64,000 bases of DNA from CAVSCR01 sp963726575 (GTDB lineage: Bacteria > Actinomycetota > Actinomycetes > JAHEKZ01): NCBI GenBank assembly GCA_963726575.1, contig CAVSCR010000006.1, positions 1 to 64,000 of the forward strand, in the 5' to 3' direction. A program made the position numbers and the translations under genes. Position 1 is the stretch's first letter, and every line of letters begins with the position of its first letter. Below the pieces are notes generated by a model. It saw only the letters and a program-made list of their open reading frames with translations, was not told the DNA's origin and ran no database searches. Positions 53,042-61,267 of the stretch are shown here, piece after piece.

Positions 53042-53647
53042 CTACGACCGTTGGTCGTTCTGACCGCACGTCCGCACGAAGGGCAGCACGCGGTCCCAGA
53101 ATGCCTCGGTGGCCACCGGGTCGTACTCGTCGGGGAGGGTCGGGTCGGTGAACAAGTGCCCCGAACCGGGATAGTCGAAGACTTCTAGGGTGCCTCCGCC
53201 TGACTTCACGTCTGCGATCGTCTGCTCGAGCTCATCGGCGTCTCGCCACGGGTCAGTCAGAGTCGAGTGGGTCTGGGCGGGAACCCCGGCCGGCCAGGTG
53301 GGGTCGCCGTCGAAGGCCGACACCGGCACCGCCCCCGACGCCATGAGAACGCCCGAGACGCGACGTTGGGTGGCCACGTGCACCGCCATCATGGCCCCGA
53401 GCGAGAACCCGGCGACGAAGAAGCCGTCGGGCAGGTCGACGACCGCGTCAACCGCACCCCGCATGAGCGCCCCTGGACCGACCTCCTCCCAGGCGTAGGC
53501 CATCGCCGGCGGGTACTCGTCGAAGGTGCGGCCTCCGTACAGGTCGGCCACCAGCACCTCGTGACCGTCCTGCTGCAGCCGCTGTGCCGCGTCGAGAACT
53601 CCCTGACGGACACCGAGGACGGAATGGAACAACGCCACGTTGGTCAT
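53042..53647 (-). CDS. Dienelactone hydrolase family protein
   Basis: A 201-aa alpha/beta hydrolase of the dienelactone hydrolase type. VALFHSVLGVRQGVLDAAQRLQQDGHEVLVADLYGGRTFDEY is the N-terminal signature. FFVAGFSLGAMMAVHVA holds the nucleophile (Ser instead of the Cys of clcD-type enzymes), and YPGSGHLFTDP the catalytic His. ATG 53647. It is upstream of the other hydrolase with 26 bp between them, so the pair may be an operon. Confidence 0.8.
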   Translation of the reverse strand: MTNVALFHSVLGVRQGVLDAAQRLQQDGHEVLVADLYGGRTFDEYPPAMAYAWEEVGPGALMRGAVDAVVDLPDGFFVAGFSLGAMMAVHVATQRRVSGVLMASGAVPVSAFDGDPTWPAGVPAQTHSTLTDPWRDADELEQTIADVKSGGGTLEVFDYPGSGHLFTDPTLPDEYDPVATEAFWDRVLPFVRTCGQNDQRS

Positions 53648-53666
53648 GGCGCGACCCAACCACAGA

Positions 53667-54275
53667 TCACGTGCCGATGAGAACCCGTTGGATCCTCGGC
53701 GTCAGGGCGCGGAACGCTCGCCCGCGGTGGCTGATCGCGTCCTTCTCGACGGCGCTGATCTGGGCGGTGGTAAGCGTTGCACCCAGGGGAACGAAGATCG
53801 GGTCGTACCCGAAACCGTTGGTGCCGCGGGGTGCGCGGGTGAGAGTGCCGTCCAGGCGCCCCTCGGCCACCTCAACGGCGCCCGAGGGCAGAGCCAACGC
53901 CGCGGCGCAGGCGAAGTGCGCTTGCCTCGCGTCGTCCGGAACGTCGCTGAGCTGCGCCAGAACCAGATCGAGGTTGGCGAGGTCGTCACCGTGATGACCG
54001 CACCAGCGAGCGCTGAAGATCCCCGGCATCCCACCGAGCACGTCGATGCACAGACCCGAGTCGTCGGCTACAGACGGCAGACCGGTGGCGATCGCGATCG
54101 CCGCTGCCTTGAGCGTCGCGTTCGCAGCGAACGTCAGACCGGTCTCGGCGACGTCGGGAACGTCGGGGAAGGCGTCCACGCCCACCAGGTCGATGTCGAC
54201 AGCGGCCGCGTCCAGGATCCGCTGAAGCTCCAGCACCTTGTGCGGGTTGCGGGTGGCCAGCACCAGCCGCGTCAC
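53667..54275 (-). CDS. rdgB: RdgB/HAM1 non-canonical purine NTP pyrophosphatase
   Basis: A 202-aa house-cleaning enzyme that removes (d)ITP and XTP. LVLATRNPHKVLEL (substrate loop), ADDSGLCIDVLGGMPGIFSARWCG and RGTNGFGYDPIFVP are diagnostic. GTG 54275 overlaps the rph stop (GTGA), so both are translated together. The rph-rdgB order is the usual one in actinobacteria. Confidence 0.93.
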   Translation of the reverse strand: MTRLVLATRNPHKVLELQRILDAAAVDIDLVGVDAFPDVPDVAETGLTFAANATLKAAAIAIATGLPSVADDSGLCIDVLGGMPGIFSARWCGHHGDDLANLDLVLAQLSDVPDDARQAHFACAAALALPSGAVEVAEGRLDGTLTRAPRGTNGFGYDPIFVPLGATLTTAQISAVEKDAISHRGRAFRALTPRIQRVLIGT

Positions 54276-54997
54276 GACGCGAGCGCAGCCCGCTGCCGGG
54301 CTGCCAGCTCGGCGCATCCATTCACTGCAAGGTCGAGCAGGGCGTCGAGCAGCGGACGATCGAACGGCTCGCCTTCGGCCGTCCCCTGCACCTCGACGAA
54401 GCGCCCGTCACCGGTACAGACGACGTTCATGTCGGTCTGCGCGGTGACATCCTCGTCGTAGCACAGGTCCAGCAGGGGCTCGCCCGCGACGACGCCGACC
54501 GATACCGCCGCTACCGACCCGGTCAGGGGGGTCGCCTCCTTGGCCAGGTGACCTTCGCGCTGCAACCACGCCACCGCGTCAGCCAAGGCGACGTAGGCAC
54601 CGGTGATCGCGGCAGTCCGAGTTCCGCCGTCTGCCTGCAGCACGTCGCAGTCGAGCACGATCGTGTTCTCGCCCAGGGCGGAGTAGTCGACTACTGCTCG
54701 AAGCGATCGACCGATCAGCCGGGAGATCTCGTGCGTGCGCCCGCCGACCCTGCCCTTGATCGACTCGCGATCGCTGCGCGTATGAGTGGAGCGCGGCAAC
54801 ATTGCGTACTCGGCGGTGACCCAACCGAGGCCACTCCCCCTGCGCCACCGCGGCACACCGTCGGTCGCCGAGGCGGTGCACAGCACGCGCGTGCGACCGA
54901 AGCTGACCAGCACCGATCCCTCTGGATGCTCAGACCACCCGCGCTCGACAGTGATCGTCCGCAACTGATCGGCCGCCCGGCCGTCTACTCGTGACAT
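54272..54997 (-). CDS. rph: Ribonuclease PH
   Basis: A 241-aa phosphorolytic exoribonuclease that trims tRNA 3' ends. SVLVSFGRTRVLCTASA, RGSGLGWVTAEYAMLPRSTHTR (phosphate site), RLIGRSLRAVVD, DCDVLQADGGTRTAAITGAYVAL and VNGCAEL are the family landmarks. ATG 54997 is the start. The gene is followed by rdgB with an overlapping start and preceded by the metallo-beta-lactamase gene by 10 bp. Confidence 0.94.
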   Translation of the reverse strand: MSRVDGRAADQLRTITVERGWSEHPEGSVLVSFGRTRVLCTASATDGVPRWRRGSGLGWVTAEYAMLPRSTHTRSDRESIKGRVGGRTHEISRLIGRSLRAVVDYSALGENTIVLDCDVLQADGGTRTAAITGAYVALADAVAWLQREGHLAKEATPLTGSVAAVSVGVVAGEPLLDLCYDEDVTAQTDMNVVCTGDGRFVEVQGTAEGEPFDRPLLDALLDLAVNGCAELAARQRAALAS

Positions 54998-55007
54998 GCG
55001 CAGGAGC

Positions 55008-55775
55008 CTAGGGCTCGCCGCGCGCACCGACCTCAACGACCATGCCGGGCGTTGCCAACGTCACACCGCCGGAAAACACCGCTGCCGCCTCGACGCGTGC
55101 CTGGTGCGGGTCGTTCCACGGTGGGATGTGGGTGAGGACGAGGGCCGAGACTCCGGCCGCCTGTGCCGCCTCCCCCGCCTCGCGCCCGCACATGTGCAAG
55201 CCGGTGGGCCGATCGGGGAGCTCAGCGTCGGAGGCCTCGGCCAGGAGCACGTCGGCGCCGCGGGCCAGTTCCGCCAGGGCCGCCGTCGGGCCTGTGTCGC
55301 CGCTGTAGACCAGCGACGTGCCCGCGACCTCGAGCCGGACTGCGAACGCCGGCACGGGATGGGCCATTCGCGCCACCCGCACCTGGAAGGGGCCCAACTC
55401 GTTCAGCGTCGTGATGTCAACGAACGCGAACTCACGGCTGAGGTCGTGGCTGGGGTCCCCGAAGGAGTCATAGGCCGCACCGATCCTGGCCGCCGCGCCA
55501 TGCGGTCCATAGATCGGGATCCGCGACTCCTTTCGCAGCCCCGCGTAGCGCCGAGCGACGTAGAGCGGACAGACGTCCAGGCAGTGGTCGCCGTGCAAGT
55601 GGCTCAACACCACGGCGTCCAACTCGGTCAAGGAGAGATATCGCTGCAACGAGCCGAGCGAGCCACTTCCCAGGTCGAGCACGACGTGGAACCCGTCGTG
55701 CTCGACGAGGTAGCACGACGCAGAGCTTTCGGGTCCGGGCAGGCTTCCCGAACACCCGATCACGGTCAGCTTCAC
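55008..55775 (-). CDS. Metallo-beta-lactamase-fold phosphodiesterase-like protein (Rv1339 type)
   Basis: A 255-aa MBL-fold protein. The metal motif is LSHLHGDHCLDVCPLYVARRYAG, the later ligands sit in YSGDTGPTAAL and LVLTHIPPW, and CSGSLPGPESSASCYLVE is the N-terminal strand. The orthologous Mycobacterium protein Rv1339 has reported cyclic AMP phosphodiesterase activity, which may apply here. GTG 55775 overlaps the murI stop (GTGA). Standard locus order. Confidence 0.85.
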   Translation of the reverse strand: MKLTVIGCSGSLPGPESSASCYLVEHDGFHVVLDLGSGSLGSLQRYLSLTELDAVVLSHLHGDHCLDVCPLYVARRYAGLRKESRIPIYGPHGAAARIGAAYDSFGDPSHDLSREFAFVDITTLNELGPFQVRVARMAHPVPAFAVRLEVAGTSLVYSGDTGPTAALAELARGADVLLAEASDAELPDRPTGLHMCGREAGEAAQAAGVSALVLTHIPPWNDPHQARVEAAAVFSGGVTLATPGMVVEVGARGEP

Positions 55776-56572
55776 GCAAACACTCCCGCGGCCTCTACCC
55801 GCCCGACCTCGGGTCCGATGAAGCGGTGAGCCAGGCGGGCGAAGGGCTCGGGGTCGCCCGTGGCCAGGAATGTGTGGGTCGGTTCCGGCAAGTCGTCCCC
55901 GCGCAACAGACCTTGCTCAGCCAGCACCCGGTAGACGTCGCGCGCCGTCTCGTCGGCGCTGGAGACCAGCGTGACCTCGTACCCCATGACGTAGGAGATG
56001 ACGCCGGCCAACAGCGGGTAGTGCGTGCATCCGAGAACGAGGGTGTCGACGCCGGCGTCGCGCACCGGGTCGAGGTAGTCGTGGGCGACCTGCAACAGCT
56101 GCGAGCCGCCGGTGACGCCGCGCTCCACGTAGTCGACGAAGACCGGGCACGCGCGCTGCGTCAGAGTCAGCTTCGGTGCGGCCGCGAACGCGTCGGCATA
56201 CGCCCCGCTCGCCACGGTGGCCTCGGTGCCGATGACGCCCACGTGACCCGACCGTGTGGCGTGGACCGCGCGTCGCACTGCCGGCTGGATCACCTCGACC
56301 ACCGGGACGCGGTAGCGCTCCCTGGCGTCGCGGAGCACGGCGGCACTCGCGCTGTTGCACGCGATCACGAGCATCTTGACGCCGCGCTCGACCAGATGGT
56401 CCATCACGTCGAGGGCAAACGCGCGGACCTCGGCAATCGGCCTGGGGCCGTACGGTCCGCGCGCGGTGTCCCCGACGTAGAGCAGAGGTTCGTTCGGGAG
56501 GACGTCGAGCACAGCCCGCGCGACGGTGAGGCCGCCCACCCCACTGTCGAAGATCCCGATCGGCGCGTCCAT
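55772..56572 (-). CDS. murI: Glutamate racemase
   Basis: A 266-aa enzyme making D-glutamate for peptidoglycan. IGIFDSGVGGLTVARAV, LLYVGDTARGPYG, VIACNSASAAVL (first catalytic Cys) and DTLVLGCTHYPLLAGVI (second Cys) are all present. ATG 56572. Downstream genes (MBL, rph, rdgB) overlap in series. Upstream, where M. tuberculosis has a rhomboid gene between cysM and murI, only a short repeat-bearing gap remains. Confidence 0.95.
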   Translation of the reverse strand: MDAPIGIFDSGVGGLTVARAVLDVLPNEPLLYVGDTARGPYGPRPIAEVRAFALDVMDHLVERGVKMLVIACNSASAAVLRDARERYRVPVVEVIQPAVRRAVHATRSGHVGVIGTEATVASGAYADAFAAAPKLTLTQRACPVFVDYVERGVTGGSQLLQVAHDYLDPVRDAGVDTLVLGCTHYPLLAGVISYVMGYEVTLVSSADETARDVYRVLAEQGLLRGDDLPEPTHTFLATGDPEPFARLAHRFIGPEVGRVEAAGVFA

Positions 56573-56595
56573 CGCCTGGTCAGCCTAGGGGGTGG

Positions 56596-56625
56596 CTGTT
56601 CTTGCCGAACCAACGCCGCATTGCT
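56596..56625. repeat. REP-like element, locus 2
   Basis: Read on the minus strand, AGCAATGCGGCGTTG is followed by a TTCGG spacer and CAAGAACAG. This matches the element at 43040-43065 (AGCAATGCGGCGTTG, then CAAGAACAG) with only a few differences. It sits in the 81-bp gap between cysM and murI. Two separated copies argue for a dispersed repeat rather than a chance hairpin. Confidence 0.6.
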
Positions 56626-56653
56626 ACGTCGGGAAGGCGGGGACACGGCGGGG

Positions 56654-57604
56654 TCACGCCCAGAGCTGGCCCTCGAGGCCTTCCTCGGCCTCCTCGGCTG
56701 TCGTGGCCGTGTAGACCCCCGTCGAGAGGTACTTCCACCCGCCGTCACAGACGACAAAGGCGATGTCGGCGCGTTCCCCGCTGCGGACAGCCTTGTCGGC
56801 CACGCCGAGCGCCGCGTGCAGGATCGCCCCGGTCGAGATCCCGGCGAAGATGCCCTCGAGCTCGAGCAGCTCCCGGGTGCGTCGGATCGCCTCCTGCGGG
56901 CCAACCGAGAAGCGCGTGGTCAAGACGGACTCGTCGTACAGCTCGGGCACGAACCCCTCGTCGAGGTTGCGCAAGCCGTAGACCAGCTCCCCGTACCGCG
57001 GCTCGGCAGCCACGATCTGGATCCCCGGCACCTTTTCGCGCAGGAAGCGACCGGCCCCCATGAGCGTGCCGGTTGTGCCGAGACCCGCCACGAAGTGAGT
57101 GATGGTCGGCAGGTCGGCCAACAGCTCTGGACCGGTGCCTCGGTAGTGCGCCTCCGCGTTCGCTGGGTTCCCGTACTGGTAGAGCATCACCCAGTCCGGA
57201 TGTTCCTCGGCCATCCGCCTGGCGACGCGCACCGCCTCGTTGGAGCCCCCGGCCGCTGGCGATGACACGATCTCGGCGCCCCACATCTGCAGCAGTTGAC
57301 GCCGTTCGACGGAGGTGTTCTCCGGCATCACAGCCACCAGGCGGTAGCCCTTCAGCCGGGCTGCCATGGCCAGGGAGATCCCCGTGTTGCCCGACGTCGG
57401 TTCCAAGATGGTGCAGCCGGGAGTCAACCGCCCCTGCGCCTCGGCGGCCTCGACCATCGCCAGCGCGGGGCGGTCCTTCACCGAACCGGTCGGGTTGTAG
57501 TCCTCGAGCTTGGCCCACAGCCGCACGTCGGCCGAGGGCGACATCGTCGGAAGGCCGACGAGCGGCGTCCCCCCGACCGAGTCCAGCAACGAGTCGAACC
57601 GCAT
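56654..57604 (-). CDS. cysM: CysO-dependent cysteine synthase CysM
   Basis: A 316-aa PLP enzyme. GGTPLVGLPTMSP, the Lys motif NPTGSVKDRPAL, PTSGNTGISLA and GLGTTGTLMGAGRFL are the fold-type II signatures. In mycobacteria CysM uses the sulfur carrier CysO-thiocarboxylate with O-phosphoserine. The cysO and mec genes immediately upstream support the same system here. ATG 57604, 29 bp after cysO. Confidence 0.92.
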   Translation of the reverse strand: MRFDSLLDSVGGTPLVGLPTMSPSADVRLWAKLEDYNPTGSVKDRPALAMVEAAEAQGRLTPGCTILEPTSGNTGISLAMAARLKGYRLVAVMPENTSVERRQLLQMWGAEIVSSPAAGGSNEAVRVARRMAEEHPDWVMLYQYGNPANAEAHYRGTGPELLADLPTITHFVAGLGTTGTLMGAGRFLREKVPGIQIVAAEPRYGELVYGLRNLDEGFVPELYDESVLTTRFSVGPQEAIRRTRELLELEGIFAGISTGAILHAALGVADKAVRSGERADIAFVVCDGGWKYLSTGVYTATTAEEAEEGLEGQLWA

Positions 57605-57633
57605 AGGTCAGTCCGGTCGCCGGCGCGTCAACG

Positions 57634-57915
57634 TCATGCCGACGCCCCACCGGCCACCGCAGGCAGGATCGTCACGGAGTCGCCGTCGGCAACACTCGTG
57701 TCGAGCCCACCCAGGAACCGGACGTCCTCGTCGTTCAGGTAGACGTTGACGAACCGGCGCAGTCCCTTCTCGTCCACCAGCCGCTCGCGCAGCCCGGGGT
57801 AATGGGAGTCCAGGTCCGTGAGGAGGTCGGCCAACGTGGCCCCGGACGCCTCGACGGTCTTCTCGCCGCCGGTGTAGTTGCGCAGGATCGTGGGCACGCG
57901 GACCTCGACGGCCAT
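57634..57915 (-). CDS. cysO: Sulfur-carrier protein CysO (MoaD/ThiS family)
   Basis: A 93-aa ubiquitin-like protein. VEVRVPTILRNYTGGEKTVEASGATLADLLTDL, LRRFVNVYLNDEDVRFLGGLDTSV and SVTILPAVAGG follow the CysO pattern. In Mycobacterium the protein ends exactly at the GG pair that is activated to thiocarboxylate. Here three residues (ASA) follow it, so trimming is needed before sulfur loading. ATG 57915 has the family N terminus. It lies 14 nt from mec. Confidence 0.9.
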   Translation of the reverse strand: MAVEVRVPTILRNYTGGEKTVEASGATLADLLTDLDSHYPGLRERLVDEKGLRRFVNVYLNDEDVRFLGGLDTSVADGDSVTILPAVAGGASA

Positions 57916-57929
57916 GGCTGTGGGACTCC

Positions 57930-58373
57930 TCAACGGTTCGACTGGGTGCGTACAGACAGGTCCAACGTCGGAACGACCCGCACTTCTTCCTCCGTCACGA
58001 CCCCCTCAATGATCCGGAACGAGCGGAACTCCTCGGTCACCGGGTCGGCCGTCGAGACCAGAACGTAATGGGCTCCCGGCTCCGAGGCATACGCAATGTC
58101 GGTGCGGGACGGGTACGCCTGCGTGGCCGTGTGCGAGTGGTAGATCACCACAGGCTCCTCGTCACGGGCGTCCAGCTCGCGGTAGAGGCGCAGGAGGTCG
58201 GCGGAGTCGAACTCGTAGAACGTGGGCGAGCGCGCGGCGTTGACCATGGGGACGAGCCTGGTCGGTTGGTCGGAGTCGACCCGCCCAGCGACGATGCCGC
58301 ACGCCTCGTCGGGATGGTCCTCCCGGGCGTGGGCCACGATCGCGTCGTAGGTCGGTCGGTCGATCACCAGCAC
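57930..58373 (-). CDS. mec: JAMM metalloprotease Mec
   Basis: A 147-aa JAB1/MPN-domain zinc protease. The metal-binding motif is YHSHTATQAYPSRTDIAYA (H-x-H...S-x-x-D) with an upstream acidic ligand in EACGIVAG. Mec releases cysteine from CysO-cysteine and restores CysO. The unusual ASA tail of CysO suggests it could also process that precursor. GTG 58373 start. Downstream cysO and cysM complete the module. Confidence 0.92.
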   Translation of the reverse strand: MLVIDRPTYDAIVAHAREDHPDEACGIVAGRVDSDQPTRLVPMVNAARSPTFYEFDSADLLRLYRELDARDEEPVVIYHSHTATQAYPSRTDIAYASEPGAHYVLVSTADPVTEEFRSFRIIEGVVTEEEVRVVPTLDLSVRTQSNR

Positions 58374-58382
58374 CCGGACAGG

Positions 58383-59024
58383 CTACGAGGCGCGGGGCTC
58401 CAGGCATTCGACGAGGGTGCCCTGCAGATGGGTGAGCCAGCCGTAGATCTGACCCATCGTGGACTCGGACCGTTCCTCGTCGGGGTCGATCTGTGCGTCG
58501 TCGTCGGTGACGCCCAGCGAGGTGCCCAGGGCTAGCCGCTGGTCGTTGAGGGCACGCAGCCACGTCCGCGAACGGTCGGCGTCCAGGCGCACGACTGCCC
58601 CGCCCTCTGGCGCTCCCGGGTCCGTACGCGCCAGCACCAGGTCGTCCCGCACCGCGCGTGCGTCGGCCAGCTTCTTCGCACGCAAGTCGGCCTGGGTGAA
58701 ACGACGAAAGTCGTTGGCCGCTGAGTCGTCGTCGCGGTAACCGTCGGGAAGCAGCCGGGCCAACACCGGGTGGTCCGGACGTTGGGCGGCGTTGTCGATA
58801 CCGACCATTGCGGCGAGACCGTCGGCCGACATCGGCTCCGCTGTAGACAACGCTGCGGACGCCTTGTCGGCGGGCGCTGCGGCGGATGCAGCTCCGGATT
58901 CCGCGGCAGCTCCTGGTTCGTCCAACAGCGCCACCATGACGCGGGTCAGGTCCGTGAGCACCGCCACCTCGGCCGGCTCGAGGAACGCCACCACGCCGTC
59001 CTGGTCAGGGAGGAACTCACCCAC
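58383..59024 (-). CDS. DUF2017 family protein
   Basis: A 213-aa actinobacterial protein that always follows clpS. FLEPAEVAVLTDLTRVMVALLDE starts the family domain and an Ala/Ser-rich linker (about 55-85) follows. HPVLARLLPDGYRDDDSAANDFRRFTQADLRAKKLADARAV and RSRTWLRALNDQRLALGTSLG close it. GTG 59024 lies 2 bp from the clpS stop. Function unknown. Confidence 0.85.
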   Translation of the reverse strand: MGEFLPDQDGVVAFLEPAEVAVLTDLTRVMVALLDEPGAAAESGAASAAAPADKASAALSTAEPMSADGLAAMVGIDNAAQRPDHPVLARLLPDGYRDDDSAANDFRRFTQADLRAKKLADARAVRDDLVLARTDPGAPEGGAVVRLDADRSRTWLRALNDQRLALGTSLGVTDDDAQIDPDEERSESTMGQIYGWLTHLQGTLVECLEPRAS

Positions 59025-59025
59025 G

Positions 59026-59316
59026 TCAGTCGTCCTTGGCCACGGTCGCCCACAGGCCGTACCCGTGCAATGCCGCCACGTCGCGCTCCATCTCTTCGCG
59101 GGTCCCGTTCGACACCACCGCCCGGCCGTCATGGTGCACCTTCAGCATCAACTCGGTCGCTCTCTCGAGCGGGTAGCCGAAGTACTCCTGGAAGACGAAG
59201 GTGACATAGCTCATCAGGTTCACCGGGTCGTTCCAGACGATGGTGATCCACGGGCGTTCCACGGCGACGATGTCGTCGGTCACCGGCTCGTCGAGCTGTG
59301 CAGGCGCCGCGGTCAC
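59026..59316 (-). CDS. clpS: ATP-dependent Clp protease adaptor ClpS
   Basis: A 96-aa adaptor that hands N-degron substrates to ClpAP/ClpCP. WITIVWNDPVNLMSYVTFVFQEYFGYP holds the NDPVN/MSYV ligand pocket. ATELMLKVHHDGRAVVSNGTREEMERDVAALHGYGLWATV is the C-terminal part. GTG 59316. It is divergent from pncB with 51 bp between starts. Confidence 0.95.
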   Translation of the reverse strand: MTAAPAQLDEPVTDDIVAVERPWITIVWNDPVNLMSYVTFVFQEYFGYPLERATELMLKVHHDGRAVVSNGTREEMERDVAALHGYGLWATVAKDD

Positions 59317-59367
59317 CGGCTCATGGTGGCACGGACGAGCACCAGATGGACCGCCTAGGCTGCGGCT

Positions 59368-60672
59368 GTGACGTCCACGGCGAGCCTGACCGACCAATAC
59401 GAGCTCACCATGCTCGAAGCGTCGCTCGCCGACGGCACATGGAACCGGCGGTGCGTCTTCGAGGTGTTTGGCCGACGCCTGCCCGCGGGACGCCGGTACG
59501 GGGTCGTGGCAGGCACGTCGCGGTGGCTCGAGGCGGTGACGCGGTTCCGGTTCGACGAATCGCTGCTCTCCTTCCTGCGCCAGCGCAACGTTGTCGACTC
59601 GACGACGCTCGACTGGTTGGCGAACTACCGGTTCTCCGGCGACGCGTGGGGCTACGGCGAAGGCGAGACGTGGTTTCCGGGGTCTCCGCTGCTGGTGATC
59701 TCAGCCGGCTTCGCCGAGGCAGTGGTACTGGAGACGATCACACTCTCGATCCTCAACCACGACTGCGCCATCGCCGCCGCGGCGTCGCGCATGCGCAACG
59801 CTGCCGGCGCTACGCGACCGCTGATCGAGATGGGGTCGCGACGCACCCACGAGGAAGCCGCCGTCGCCGCAGCTCGGGCGGCGTACCTCGCCGGGTTCGA
59901 CTCCACCTCGAACCTCGAGGCCGGTCGTCGCTACGACATCCCGACTCGCGGCACCAGCGCGCACGCCTTCACCCTGCTGCACGACACAGAGCGCGACGCT
60001 TTCGCGTCCCAGGTGTCCGCTCTCGGCGTCAACACCACGTTGCTCGTGGACACGTTCGACGTGGGCACCGGTGTCGCGACGGCGGTGGAGGTCGCGGGCA
60101 CGAAGTTGGGCGGAGTGCGTCTCGACTCTGGCGACCTGGCTGAGCAGTGCCGTCGAGTACGTCACCAGCTCGACGAGCTGGGTGCCCACGACACGCGCAT
60201 CGTCGTCACCGGCGACCTCGACGAACACGCCATTGCGGCGCTGGCGTCCGCGCCCGCCGACGCCTATGGAGTGGGCACAGCGTTGGTCACAGGGTCCGGC
60301 TTTCCCACTGCGGGCCTGGTCTTCAAGCTCGTCGCCCGGGCTTCCTCCGACGATCGGGACGCCGAACTCGTCGGGGTGGCGAAGCGTTCTCTCGGCAAGC
60401 CGAGCATGGCCGGACGCAAGTGGGCCTTCCGGGTGCGCGGCGATGACAGTCTGGCCCGCGAGGAGCTCATCCGGGTCGGCGGCGACTACGACCAGCCTCG
60501 AGAACGGCCGCTCCTCGTTCCTTTGATCGAATCGGGTGAGGTGGTCGGCGCCGAGTCAGTGATAGCGGCGCGGGAGCGCCACTTCGCAGCGTTGGCCGAG
60601 CTACCAGAAGAGGGCCGGCGGTTGTCGGCGGGAGATCCGGTGATCGAGACTGTCTTCGAAGCGGAGGCATGA
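59368..60672 (+). CDS. pncB: Nicotinate phosphoribosyltransferase
   Basis: A 434-aa enzyme forming nicotinate mononucleotide in NAD salvage. LTDQYELTMLEASL is the N-terminal signature, then FEVFGRRLPAGRRYGVVAGT, the central GTSAHAFTLLHD with its catalytic His, and GVRLDSGDLAEQCRRVR. Its stop overlaps the pncA start (ATGA), and nicotinamide released by PncA yields its substrate. Confidence 0.93.
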   Translation: MTSTASLTDQYELTMLEASLADGTWNRRCVFEVFGRRLPAGRRYGVVAGTSRWLEAVTRFRFDESLLSFLRQRNVVDSTTLDWLANYRFSGDAWGYGEGETWFPGSPLLVISAGFAEAVVLETITLSILNHDCAIAAAASRMRNAAGATRPLIEMGSRRTHEEAAVAAARAAYLAGFDSTSNLEAGRRYDIPTRGTSAHAFTLLHDTERDAFASQVSALGVNTTLLVDTFDVGTGVATAVEVAGTKLGGVRLDSGDLAEQCRRVRHQLDELGAHDTRIVVTGDLDEHAIAALASAPADAYGVGTALVTGSGFPTAGLVFKLVARASSDDRDAELVGVAKRSLGKPSMAGRKWAFRVRGDDSLAREELIRVGGDYDQPRERPLLVPLIESGEVVGAESVIAARERHFAALAELPEEGRRLSAGDPVIETVFEAEA

Positions 60673-61253
60673 TGAGTCGCGCCCTGGTCGTCGTGGATGT
60701 GCAGAACGACTTCTGCGAGGGAGGCACGCTCGCCGTCACAGGTGGCGCAGACGTCGCGTCCTCGATCACTGAACTGTTGCGCGGCGGTACTGGCGACTAC
60801 TCACACGTCGTCGCGACCCGCGACCACCACATGGACCCTGGCACACACTTCTCGACGCATCCGGACTACGTCGACACCTGGCCTGCCCACTGCGTCGCCG
60901 GTACGCCGGGTGCTCACCTACACGCGAACCTCGACGTCAACCGGATCGAGACCGTGTTCGACAAGGGTGAGCATGCGGCCGCCTACTCCGGGTTCGAGGG
61001 GCACAACGCCGAAGGCGCCGGGCTCGCGCAGTGGCTCCGGGCCCACGATGTCCAGGCGATCGACATCGTCGGCATCGCAACCGACCACTGCGTGCGTGCC
61101 ACCGCGATCGACGCAGTTGTCACCGGCTTCCGAACGCGCGTCCTGCTGGATCTCACCGCCGGTGTTGCCCGTGCCACGACCGAAGCGGCCTTGTCGGAGC
61201 TTGCCACCCGCGGGGTCCAGCTCGTCGGAGCGCCGGTGATCGGCGAACGCTGA
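60669..61253 (+). CDS. pncA: Nicotinamidase PncA
   Basis: A 194-aa isochorismatase-fold amidase. LVVVDVQNDFCEGGTLAV holds the catalytic Asp and HHMDPGTHFSTHPDYVDTWPAHCVAGTPGA the metal-site residues. The catalytic Lys is in VFDKGEHAAAYSGFEG and the nucleophile in VGIATDHCVRATAIDA. It converts nicotinamide to nicotinate for PncB. In mycobacteria the same enzyme activates pyrazinamide. ATG 60669 or the adjacent ATG. Confidence 0.94.
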   Translation: MMSRALVVVDVQNDFCEGGTLAVTGGADVASSITELLRGGTGDYSHVVATRDHHMDPGTHFSTHPDYVDTWPAHCVAGTPGAHLHANLDVNRIETVFDKGEHAAAYSGFEGHNAEGAGLAQWLRAHDVQAIDIVGIATDHCVRATAIDAVVTGFRTRVLLDLTAGVARATTEAALSELATRGVQLVGAPVIGER

Positions 61254-61267
61254 CGCAGCGCGACTGG

